Shown: piece after piece, positions 17,154-23,433 of the stretch
Layout of the letters: each line of letters starts with the position of its first letter
How positions within the stretch are numbered: position 1 is the stretch's first letter
Source of the DNA: Brevibacterium sp. p3-SID960
Lineage (GTDB): Bacteria; Actinomycetota; Actinomycetes; Actinomycetales; Brevibacteriaceae
NCBI RefSeq assembly: GCF_025144725.1
Contig: NZ_JALXKS010000045.1
Location: forward strand, 1-23,433
Length of the DNA stretch: 23,433 nt
Reading direction: 5' to 3'
Position numbers and translations under genes: made by a program
The notes under the pieces: generated by a model
What the model saw: only the letters and a program-made list of their open reading frames with translations
What the model was told of the DNA's origin: nothing
Database searches by the model: none

Positions 17154-17663
17154 TCAGCGCTTCGAGAACTGCGGTGCCTTGCGGGCCTTCTTGAGTCCGG
17201 CCTTCTTGCGCTCCGGGACGCGGGCGTCACGGGTGAGGAAGCCGGCCTTCTTCAGTTCGGCGCGATTGGACTCGCGGTCGATCTGGTTGAGGGAGCGGGC
17301 GATGCCCAGGCGCACGGCACCGGCCTGGCCGGAGGGTCCGCCGCCGGAGATCCGCACGAAGACGTCGAAGCGCCCCTCGAGGTCGAGCAGGCGCAGCGGC
17401 TCGTTGACGAGCTGCTGGTGCAGCTTGTTCGGGAAGTAGGTCTCCAGGTCGCGGCCGTTGATCGTCCACTGGCCGGAGCCGGGGACGAGGCGGACGCGGG
17501 CGATGGCCTGCTTGCGGCGGCCGACGCCGGAGCCCGGGGCGGTCAGCGACTGTCCGCGGCCACCGGCCACGGACTCGCCCAGACCAGCCGAAGCCGGGGT
17601 CTCGGTGGAGTATTCGGTCAGTTCGACGTCGTCGACGTCAGGGGTGCTGGTGGTATCAGCCAC
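17154..17663 (-). CDS. rpsI: 30S ribosomal protein S9
   Basis: Small-subunit protein whose C-terminal tail reaches the P-site tRNA. 169 residues; GTG at 17663-17661 is preceded by AGAGGAG. The core runs from [17 protein letters not shown] through [15 protein letters not shown] and [19 protein letters not shown] to the diagnostic basic tail ending PQFSKR. The first 45 or so residues are an acidic, Ser/Thr-rich extension. Mycobacterial S9 also has an N-terminal extension, but a shorter one. It is 33 bases downstream of rplM with no terminator between, so the two are co-transcribed. Confidence 0.98.
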   Translation of the reverse strand: MADTTSTPDVDDVELTEYSTETPASAGLGESVAGGRGQSLTAPGSGVGRRKQAIARVRLVPGSGQWTINGRDLETYFPNKLHQQLVNEPLRLLDLEGRFDVFVRISGGGPSGQAGAVRLGIARSLNQIDRESNRAELKKAGFLTRDARVPERKKAGLKKARKAPQFSKR

Positions 17664-17696
17664 GGTTCTCCTCTTAAAGTCTTGGATGCCTGGTGC

Positions 17697-18140
17697 TTAC
17701 TGCGCAACCTGGCTGATCTCGAACTGCTGCGGGTTCTGGGCGGCGTGCGGGTGCTCGCCACCGGCGTAGACCTTCAGCTTCTTGATCTGGGCGCGACCGA
17801 GGCGGTTCTTCGGCAGCATGCCGGCAACAGCCTTCTCGACGGCGCGCTGCGGATCCTTGGCCAGCAGCTCGGAGTAGGACGTGCTCTTGAGGCCGCCCGG
17901 GTAGCCCGAGTGGCGGTAAGCGCGCTTCTGCTCCAGCTTGGCGCCGGTGAGCGCGACCTTGTCGGCGTTGATGATGATCACGAAATCACCCGAGTCGACA
18001 TTCGGTGCAAAGGTCACCTTGTGCTTGCCGCGGAGCAGGCGGGCAGCCTGAGAGGCAAGACGGCCGAGGACGACATCAGTGGCGTCGATGACGTGCCACT
18101 GGCGCTGAACATCGCCGGGCTTGGGGGTGTACGTACGCAA
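17697..18140 (-). CDS. rplM: 50S ribosomal protein L13
   Basis: Early-assembling large-subunit protein. The conserved L13 N-terminus [19 protein letters not shown] directly follows a TTG at 18140-18138, giving 147 residues, the usual bacterial length. The open frame extends upstream to an ATG at 18251, but those 37 residues (Arg-rich, unlike L13) are leader, not protein. GAAGAAGAAGG lies about eight bases before the TTG. Motifs seen: [47 protein letters not shown] and a [10 protein letters not shown] segment. It is the first gene of the rplM-rpsI(-glmM) operon. A TTG start on so abundant a protein may damp its translation. Confidence 0.97.
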   Translation of the reverse strand: MRTYTPKPGDVQRQWHVIDATDVVLGRLASQAARLLRGKHKVTFAPNVDSGDFVIIINADKVALTGAKLEQKRAYRHSGYPGGLKSTSYSELLAKDPQRAVEKAVAGMLPKNRLGRAQIKKLKVYAGGEHPHAAQNPQQFEISQVAQ

Positions 18141-18309
18141 AAGTAGCCTTCTTCTTCGTCTATTGAGTGAACAGCTCGATGGCCGCCATTTCCACAGGTC
18201 GTGATCCAGGAAACGGCGTCCGGCTTGTCTGGCGCGCATACGTTCCCACACAGCTGACCCTCATCCCAGTGCCTGCAACGCGAATGAGGCTTCATGAGGA
18301 GCGTGTATA
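18141..18309 (-). promoter_or_regulatory. rplM promoter and long structured leader
   Basis: On the minus strand TATACA (18309-18304) is a good -10, with TTAGCC about 16 bases upstream as a weak -35. Transcription would start near 18297, leaving a leader of about 155 bases before the rplM TTG. Within it, 18185-18193 and 18209-18217 form a 9-bp hairpin (one G-T wobble) around a 15-base loop. Leaders of this length before ribosomal-protein operons often carry an autoregulatory binding site; that role is inferred here. Confidence 0.5.
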
Positions 18310-18344
18310 GACGTATACAACAACAGGCTAATCTACCGGAATCG

Positions 18345-18453
18345 CCGCCCCGGGCGCAAACCGGGACCAACCCGACCGGAAACCAGGACCGCCCCGGGCG
18401 CAAACCGGGTCCAACCCGACCGGAAACCAGGACCGCCCCGGGCGCAAACCGGG
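18345..18453. repeat. 44-bp tandem repeat in divergent intergenic region
   Basis: Copies start at 18345, 18389 and 18433 (period exactly 44 bases). The first two are complete and differ at very few positions; the third is cut short after about 20 bases. Each copy contains CCCGG-GCGCAAA-CCGGG, able to form a short hairpin. The array lies between the rplM promoter and the promoter of the divergent membrane-protein gene. Confidence 0.85.
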
Positions 18454-18503
18454 CCCGCGCCGCCTGGCAGCAGGCCTCTCAGCAGGCGCCATGATCCAGC
18501 CGA

Positions 18504-18509
18504 TAAGCT
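18504..18509 (+). promoter_or_regulatory. possible -10 for the membrane-protein operon
   Basis: TAAGCT (TANNNT type) ends six bases before the GTG at 18516. There is no Shine-Dalgarno motif, so the first gene is probably translated from a leaderless message. The 44-bp repeat array lies immediately upstream. Confidence 0.4.
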
Positions 18510-18515
18510 GGGCGG

Positions 18516-20942
18516 GTGCCAGCTTCCTCAACTCCCACCCGCGCGCGCGGTGCCGCTCCGGTGAGCATCCTCACGCGCCTTCTCGTGTGCCTGGGCGCCA
18601 TCGCAGCCCTCATGCTGCCCGCCACGGCACCTGCCGCAGCCGGCCACCCGGCCGACGTCTCGGGAGAGGAGCACCCGGTCGTCTTCATCGGGGCCTCGGG
18701 TCTGTCGATGTCCGACATCAGCCCGGAAAGCACCCCGCACCTGTGGAAATTCGCTGAGCGCGCCGACATGGCCAATGTCACCGTCCGTTCCGTGGTCTCG
18801 GTCACCTGCCCGGCCGCCGGCTGGCTCGCCGTCGGGTCTGGGGCGCGCATGCACGCGGTCAACATCTCCCCTCATGTCACCGGTGAGCAGGCCGCTGCCG
18901 AGGCCGACGACACCCTGAGCAGCGATGACGAGGAGCGGGCCGCACAGGAGCGCCGCTCGGCGTGCCCGGACCTGCGCGCCCCAGAGGGAACCGGTGAGGA
19001 CGTCACGGTAGAGAACTTCGACCGCGTCGTGGCAGCCAATGCGCAGAACTCCTACAGCTCAGGGATCGGCCAGCTGGCTGACGCCGCCCGGGAATCCCGC
19101 GTGTGCGTCGAGGCGATCGGCCCGGGGGCTGCGTGGGCGGCGGCCGATGAGACCGGACGCATCGACACGTGGGAGCCGGCCGGCACGAAGCCCGGCAGCT
19201 CGGCTCGCGCCCAGCAGGCCGACACCGCTGGGACCGGACTGTGCCCACTGACCCTCATCGACGCCGGCACGATCGGCTCGGAGCGCTGGACGGCCGACGC
19301 CCCGGCCGGCGAGCACGATGAGCAGCTCGCCGCGATCGACGAGCACATCGGCGGATACCTCGCAGGCCTCGACCTGAAGACGACGACCGTGCACATCGCC
19401 GGGGTCGGCGACCGCGGCAGCCCCTCCCGGCTGCGCGCCCTGCTGCGCTCCACCCCGGAGGTCGCCACCGACGCTCAGCCTCCCGGGACCCTGGAGAGCT
19501 CCTCGACGCGCAAGCCGGTGCTGCAGCTGACCGACCTCACCGCACTGCTGCTCGCCGCCGCCCCGGGCATCGACAGCGACCTGGCCCCGCATCCTGCCCA
19601 GCTCAGGCGCATCGACGCCGGCGCACCGGCAGCCGAGCGCATCGACTCCCTCGTCGGAGATGCGACCGCGGCAGCGACCGTGCATCGCAGCGCCCAGACC
19701 TTCTCGATCGTGGTGACCACCGCCTTCTACGCCCTCACCGTCGCCGTGGGCCTGCTGCTGCTGGTTCCGCTGCAGCGCTGGTGGGCGCGCTGGGCCGGAA
19801 TCGCCCAGCCGGTGCTCGCCGGGCGGATCCGCACCGGCCTCGGCTGGGCCGGCCTCATCCTCGGCACCGTGCCGATGGGCTCGTTCATCGCAGCCCTCCT
19901 GCCGTGGGAGCGGATGGCCGACCCGGTCCTCGGCCTCGGCCTGGCGATCGCTGCCGGTTCCGCGCTGCTGCTGGCCACCGGCTTCGCAGGTCCCTGGCGG
20001 CGCACCTTCGCCGGACGCGTCGCCGCGATCTGCACGGTTACGGCGGTGCTGCTCGGCGTCGACGTCGCGCTGTTCGGCTCGCAGCTGCAGTACAACTCGC
20101 TCATGGGCTACAACGCGATCGTCGCCGGCCGCTTCTACGGCCTCGGCAACCAGGGCGCAGCCCTGTTCATCGTCGCCCTGTTCCTGGCTCTGGCCTTCGG
20201 TGCCCGGGCACTGGCGGCACGCACTGACCGGCGCGGGCCGCTGACCCTGTTCCTGGCAGGTCTCGGCGCGATCGCCGTCGGCACGCTCGGCAACCCGGCG
20301 TGGGGTGCGAAGTTCGGCGGCACCGTCGCCACCCTGGCCGGGCTCATGGTGCTCATCGCGCTCAGCCTCCGCGCCCGCCTGTCGCTTCTGCGGCTGGCTG
20401 GGATCGGGGCTGTCTCGCTCGGTGCCATCCTCGGTGTCGCCGCCCTCGACTATCTGCGCGCGCCGGCAGCCCGCTCGCACTTCGGCAACTTCTTCGCCCA
20501 GCTGCTCAGCGGTGAGGCCTTCGAAGTCATCTCCCGCAAGCTGAGTGCGAACCTCAACATCATCGTCGTCAACCCCGGAATGGCGATCATCGTGCCGCTG
20601 GCCGCCGTCGTCATCCTCATCTTCCTCGCCTACCTGCGCCGGTTCCCCGCCACCGCGCCGCTGACCCACCGCTTCGAGGGCGTGCTGCCCGAGGCCTTAG
20701 AGGATCGCTACGTCCACGCCGGGTTCCTCGCCGTGTGCACCGGCCTGCTCGTCGGCCTCGTCATCACCGACTCCGGGGTCGCCGTACCGGGCACCGGGGC
20801 GATGATGTTCGTCCCGTTCCTCCTCGCCCTCAGCGCCGATGTCCCTGCCGGTCGCACGCCGTCAACGGCGGCGACTATGCCCGAGGCGGATTCTGGATCG
20901 CAGGAGACGGCTGGAGCCAGTGTGGCTGGGGAGGGTCGATGA
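18516..20942 (+). CDS. membrane protein with alkaline-phosphatase-like ectodomain, paralogue 1
   Basis: 808 residues (GTG start); no named family recognised. Visible parts: an N-terminal signal sequence (about 17-42), an outer domain to about residue 395, then about 11 membrane helices and a short hydrophilic tail. The outer domain has the layout of alkaline-phosphatase-superfamily folds: VVFIGASGLSMSD, a TPHLWKFAE helix, then SVTCPAAGWLAVGSGAR at the place of the nucleophile (Cys98, Thr97). It ends with GTLESSSTRKPVLQLTDLTALLL, like the STRR...DLAPT end of those proteins. Typical metal-binding Asp/His residues are mostly missing. The membrane part has RFYGLGN at 539-545, GAKFGG, SHFGNFFAQLLSGEA from about 654, and DSGVAVPGTG. 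The last four are conserved in the next gene, to which it is coupled by an ATGA overlap. An envelope role is likely; enzymatic activity is unproven. Confidence 0.8.
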   Translation: MPASSTPTRARGAAPVSILTRLLVCLGAIAALMLPATAPAAAGHPADVSGEEHPVVFIGASGLSMSDISPESTPHLWKFAERADMANVTVRSVVSVTCPAAGWLAVGSGARMHAVNISPHVTGEQAAAEADDTLSSDDEERAAQERRSACPDLRAPEGTGEDVTVENFDRVVAANAQNSYSSGIGQLADAARESRVCVEAIGPGAAWAAADETGRIDTWEPAGTKPGSSARAQQADTAGTGLCPLTLIDAGTIGSERWTADAPAGEHDEQLAAIDEHIGGYLAGLDLKTTTVHIAGVGDRGSPSRLRALLRSTPEVATDAQPPGTLESSSTRKPVLQLTDLTALLLAAAPGIDSDLAPHPAQLRRIDAGAPAAERIDSLVGDATAAATVHRSAQTFSIVVTTAFYALTVAVGLLLLVPLQRWWARWAGIAQPVLAGRIRTGLGWAGLILGTVPMGSFIAALLPWERMADPVLGLGLAIAAGSALLLATGFAGPWRRTFAGRVAAICTVTAVLLGVDVALFGSQLQYNSLMGYNAIVAGRFYGLGNQGAALFIVALFLALAFGARALAARTDRRGPLTLFLAGLGAIAVGTLGNPAWGAKFGGTVATLAGLMVLIALSLRARLSLLRLAGIGAVSLGAILGVAALDYLRAPAARSHFGNFFAQLLSGEAFEVISRKLSANLNIIVVNPGMAIIVPLAAVVILIFLAYLRRFPATAPLTHRFEGVLPEALEDRYVHAGFLAVCTGLLVGLVITDSGVAVPGTGAMMFVPFLLALSADVPAGRTPSTAATMPEADSGSQETAGASVAGEGR

Positions 20943-23209
20943 TCCGTCTGCGCCCAGCCCTTCTGGCAGTGCTCAGCGCCGTGCTCATCGCAGCCCTCGG
21001 ACTCGCCGGCCCATTCGCGGCCGCCGCGCAGGCACAGGGCGCCGGGCCACCGAGTGCCCAGGCACCGGGTGCCCAAGTGCCGAGAGCCCAGGCACCGAGT
21101 GCCCAAGTGCCGGGAGCCCAGGCACCGAGTGCACTGGCGCAGCCGACCCAGACTGCCGGTCAGCCGCAGTCCCAGCCGGTCATCTTCGTCGGCGTCTCCG
21201 GCCTCGAGCACGAGGACCTCGATCGGTGGCGGACCCCGCACCTGTGGTCACTGGTAGAGAACGGGTCGATCGGCACGATGACCCCGCGGTCGGTGCGCTC
21301 GACGAGCTGCCCGGCCGACGGCTGGCTGGCGGTGAGCTCCGGGCGGCGTGCGGCCGATGAGTCTGCCGCCCAGTGCCGGGCCCTGCAGCCGCCGCTGTCA
21401 GGCTGGACGGCTGACTGGGACGTCTACCAGGAGAAGGTCGCCCATGACCGCTATGACGCCGACCTCGGTGCGCTGGCTGCAGCCGTCCCCGAACTTCATG
21501 CGATCGGTCCAGGAGCAGCGATCGCCGCAGCCGAATCCGATGGTCGGGTGCGCTCCTACGAGAGCCTCGACGCCGACCTCGGCGACCAGGTGCGCACAGC
21601 AGCTGAGCACCATCCGCTCGTGCTCATCGACCTGGGCAATGTGCGCACCCCCGGGTACTCGATCACCGAACTCGACGACCACCTCGGAGACATCCTCGCC
21701 GCCTACGACGAACACGCCGCAGGCGGTGCGCAGCCGCTGCTCATGGTCGCCTCGATCGCCGACGGCTGGACTGAATCCTCCAGTATGCAGTTCGCTGCGA
21801 TCCAGCGGCCCGGTGAGCAGCCGGGCATCCTCACCTCCCCGTCGACCAAGCAGCCGGGCCTCATCCAGACGACGGACATCATGCCGACCCTCGTGCGCGC
21901 GACCGGCGCGCAGACGGATGCGAACCTCGCCGGCGCCCCAATCACCGCCGCCTCGGCGCCGGCCAGCGCTGGGGATCGCTACCAGCTCATGCTCGACCGG
22001 CAGGTCGCCGTCGCCACGCAGGCGGCGATGTCGGTGTGGTTCTATCCCGTCTTCGCCGGGCTCATGGCCGCGCTGCTCGCGGTTGCCACGCTCGTCGGCC
22101 GGCGCGCCTGGCCGCGGGTCATCAACCCGCTGCGCGCCGGCGGGCTGTTCTTCGCCGCGATCCCGGTCTCGACCTACCTCGTCAATGTCATCCCGTGGGA
22201 GCGTTCGACGAGCCCGGATGTCGCGATGCTCGCAGCCTTGGCCGGGTGGGCGCTGGCACTGACGCTGGCCGGGCTGCTCGGGCCGTGGAAGCGCTTCACA
22301 CTCGGCCCGCTCACCTTCGTTGCCGTCGCCACGGTGTTCGTCCTCGCCGGTGATGTCATCACCGGTTCGCACCTGCAGATGTCGACGCTGCTCGGGGAGC
22401 CGCTGCTCATCGCCTCCCGGTTCTACGGGATCGGCAACTCAGCTCTCGCGCTGTTCCTCACTGCGCTCGTCTTCGCGCTCATCACCGCCTGTTCGCTCAT
22501 CGCCAACCGGTGGGTGCGGCTGAGCATCGTCCTCGTGACGATGGTGCTCGCCTGCCTGCTGCTGGCCACCCCGGGGCTGGGCACGAAGTTCGGTTCGGTG
22601 CCGGCGCTCGTCGTCGGCCTGGGCGTGCTGGCACTGGCGGCTGCCGAGATCCGGGCCTCGATCAAACGGCTGGCGCTCATCGTCGGCACAACAGCCGGCA
22701 TCATGATCGCCGTGTTGGTCATCGACTGGCTGCGCCCGGCTGATGACCGCACCCACTTCGGCCGCTTCTTCGCCTCGATCATCAGCGGTGAGGCCGGCGC
22801 GGTGCTTATGCGCAAGATCGGCATGAACATCGACATCCTCACCCAGTCGTGGATGACGCTGCTGCTGCCGCTCATCATCGCTGGCGTGTTCTGGGCGGCG
22901 ATCGCTCCGGGCCGGTTCCGGATCCCAGCGCTGCCGCGGCTCTACGCCCGGTTCCCGTACCTGCGCATGGGCATGATCTCCCTGGCGGTGCTGCTGGGCG
23001 TCGGCGCCGTCGTCAACGATTCCGGCATCATCGTCCCGGCCGTTGGGCTGCTGTTCCTCGTCCCAGCACTGGCCCATCTGGTCGGGCGGCAGGCAGCCGA
23101 ATGTCAGCGCGAGGGGCGGACCTCTCGACCATTGTCCGACGGCCCGGCGGGTGAGGCCGGTGGGCCCGAAGCTGTGCGCAACGGGACGGTTCCGCAGTCC
23201 CAGCGCTGA
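20939..23209 (+). CDS. membrane protein with alkaline-phosphatase-like ectodomain, paralogue 2
   Basis: 756 residues, a paralogue of the preceding gene with the same plan. ATG at 20939 overlaps the previous stop (ATGA) and follows GGGGAGGG. A signal sequence (about 1-30) is followed by a repeat linker of PSAQAPGAQVP type (about 38-65). The outer domain has VIFVGVSGLEHED, a RTPHLWSL helix, STSCPADGWLAVSSG (Cys124), AIGPGAAIAAA, LIDLGNV and LTSPSTKQPGLIQTTDIMPTLV. About 11 helices follow from residue 363. Shared membrane motifs: RFYGIGN at 494-500, GTKFG, THFGRFFASIISGEA from about 605, NDSGIIVPAVG. The DHG-type metal motif is replaced (SIADGW). The pair probably works together, perhaps as a heterodimer, on an extracellular or lipid-linked phosphate ester; this is inference. 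It is followed by a terminator hairpin at 23263. Confidence 0.8.
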   Translation: MIRLRPALLAVLSAVLIAALGLAGPFAAAAQAQGAGPPSAQAPGAQVPRAQAPSAQVPGAQAPSALAQPTQTAGQPQSQPVIFVGVSGLEHEDLDRWRTPHLWSLVENGSIGTMTPRSVRSTSCPADGWLAVSSGRRAADESAAQCRALQPPLSGWTADWDVYQEKVAHDRYDADLGALAAAVPELHAIGPGAAIAAAESDGRVRSYESLDADLGDQVRTAAEHHPLVLIDLGNVRTPGYSITELDDHLGDILAAYDEHAAGGAQPLLMVASIADGWTESSSMQFAAIQRPGEQPGILTSPSTKQPGLIQTTDIMPTLVRATGAQTDANLAGAPITAASAPASAGDRYQLMLDRQVAVATQAAMSVWFYPVFAGLMAALLAVATLVGRRAWPRVINPLRAGGLFFAAIPVSTYLVNVIPWERSTSPDVAMLAALAGWALALTLAGLLGPWKRFTLGPLTFVAVATVFVLAGDVITGSHLQMSTLLGEPLLIASRFYGIGNSALALFLTALVFALITACSLIANRWVRLSIVLVTMVLACLLLATPGLGTKFGSVPALVVGLGVLALAAAEIRASIKRLALIVGTTAGIMIAVLVIDWLRPADDRTHFGRFFASIISGEAGAVLMRKIGMNIDILTQSWMTLLLPLIIAGVFWAAIAPGRFRIPALPRLYARFPYLRMGMISLAVLLGVGAVVNDSGIIVPAVGLLFLVPALAHLVGRQAAECQREGRTSRPLSDGPAGEAGGPEAVRNGTVPQSQR
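21056..21132 (+). repeat. 30-bp tandem repeat coding for linker of paralogue 2
   Basis: A 30-base unit at 21056-21085 is repeated at 21086-21115 and partly at 21116-21132, with only single-base differences. It encodes the Ala/Pro/Gln-rich linker between the signal sequence and the outer domain. Paralogue 1 lacks it. Confidence 0.85.
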
Positions 23210-23262
23210 TCTGCCGGAGCTCTTCAGGTGCGGTGCGAACTCCCGCTGGATCTTTGAAACGC

Positions 23263-23286
23263 CCCCGCGGGGACCCCACCGCGGGG
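23263..23286 (+). terminator. terminator hairpin of the membrane-protein operon
   Basis: A perfect 8-bp stem, CCCCGCGG / CCGCGGGG, closes an 8-base loop 53 bases after the stop at 23209. The flank ACTTCTGCTTCC is only weakly T-rich. Confidence 0.65.
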
Positions 23287-23355
23287 ACTTCTGCTTCCGG
23301 CACCTCTCCGCTGTCGCCCCTGTGAGCGCCCGATGCGGTGACCCCTGGCTGAGCA

Positions 23356-23433
23356 CGTCAGACGCTGGGGTAGGTTCGTCAGACGCCGGGGTAGGTTCGT
23401 CAGACCCTGAGGGAGGTTCGTCAGACGCTCAGC
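23356..23433. repeat. 21-bp tandem repeat array running off the right edge
   Basis: Copies begin at 23356, 23377, 23398 and 23419 (cut by the window end), all opening CGTCAGA and the complete ones closing AGGTT. Copies 1 and 2 differ at one base, while copy 3 has diverged at four. The array lies in non-coding DNA after the operon terminator; its full length is not visible. Confidence 0.85.

Noticed and set aside
18141..18251. 37-residue N-terminal extension of L13 from ATG at 18251.
   Set aside because: L13 normally starts at RTYTPKPG; the extra Arg-rich residues overlap the leader hairpin, and 147 residues from the TTG match the family length.
18345..18453. 44-bp repeats considered as a CRISPR array.
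   Set aside because: The copies abut with no unique spacers, so it is a simple tandem repeat.
20735..20938. 68-residue upstream extension of the second membrane paralogue.
   Set aside because: It overlaps the 3' end of the first gene out of frame, lacks any signal sequence, and the ATG at 20939 has a strong ribosome binding site and a signal peptide right after it.

Overview
The window is high-G+C, densely coded DNA of an actinobacterium. The type I pantothenate kinase, the S9 and L13 proteins, the long extended S9 N-terminus, the LPxTG wall anchor, and frequent GTG/TTG starts with leaderless-looking promoters all point that way. A Micrococcales genus such as Brevibacterium is a reasonable guess, but this is inference from protein style and not a database result.

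Layout. 1-399 (-): 5' part of a degenerate HAD-like protein running off the left edge, divergent from coaA (551-1654, +). 1779-3659 (+): fused-domain ABC exporter. 3907-7788 (+): a 1293-residue secreted, sortase-anchored protein joining an NAGPA-type phosphodiester glycosidase domain to a calcineurin-like phosphoesterase domain. A strong hairpin separates it from a convergent four-helix membrane protein (7870-8388, -). 8389-9892 is a compositionally different patch with a short tandem repeat and the broken remnant of an AlbA/Schlafen-type ATP-binding regulator. 9941-15262 (+): a complete peptide ABC importer operon (lipoprotein, two permeases, one fused double ATPase) with translationally coupled junctions. 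It meets, tail to tail, the minus-strand housekeeping operon rplM-rpsI-glmM (18140 down to 15553). Divergent from rplM, beyond a 44-bp tandem repeat, lies a two-gene operon (18516-23209, +) of paralogous large membrane proteins. Each has a signal peptide, an alkaline-phosphatase-like outer domain and about 11 membrane helices. The right edge carries a 21-bp tandem repeat that continues past the window.

How the genes fit together. coaA (coenzyme A), rplM/rpsI (ribosome) and glmM (glucosamine-1-phosphate for peptidoglycan) are core functions. Around them are envelope functions: peptide uptake, an exporter, a wall-anchored phosphodiester-cleaving enzyme, and the paralogous ectodomain/multispan pair. 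The most promising uncharacterised items are that membrane-protein pair and the double-phosphodiesterase wall protein, either of which could act on envelope phosphodiester polymers. The sequence alone does not prove a substrate.
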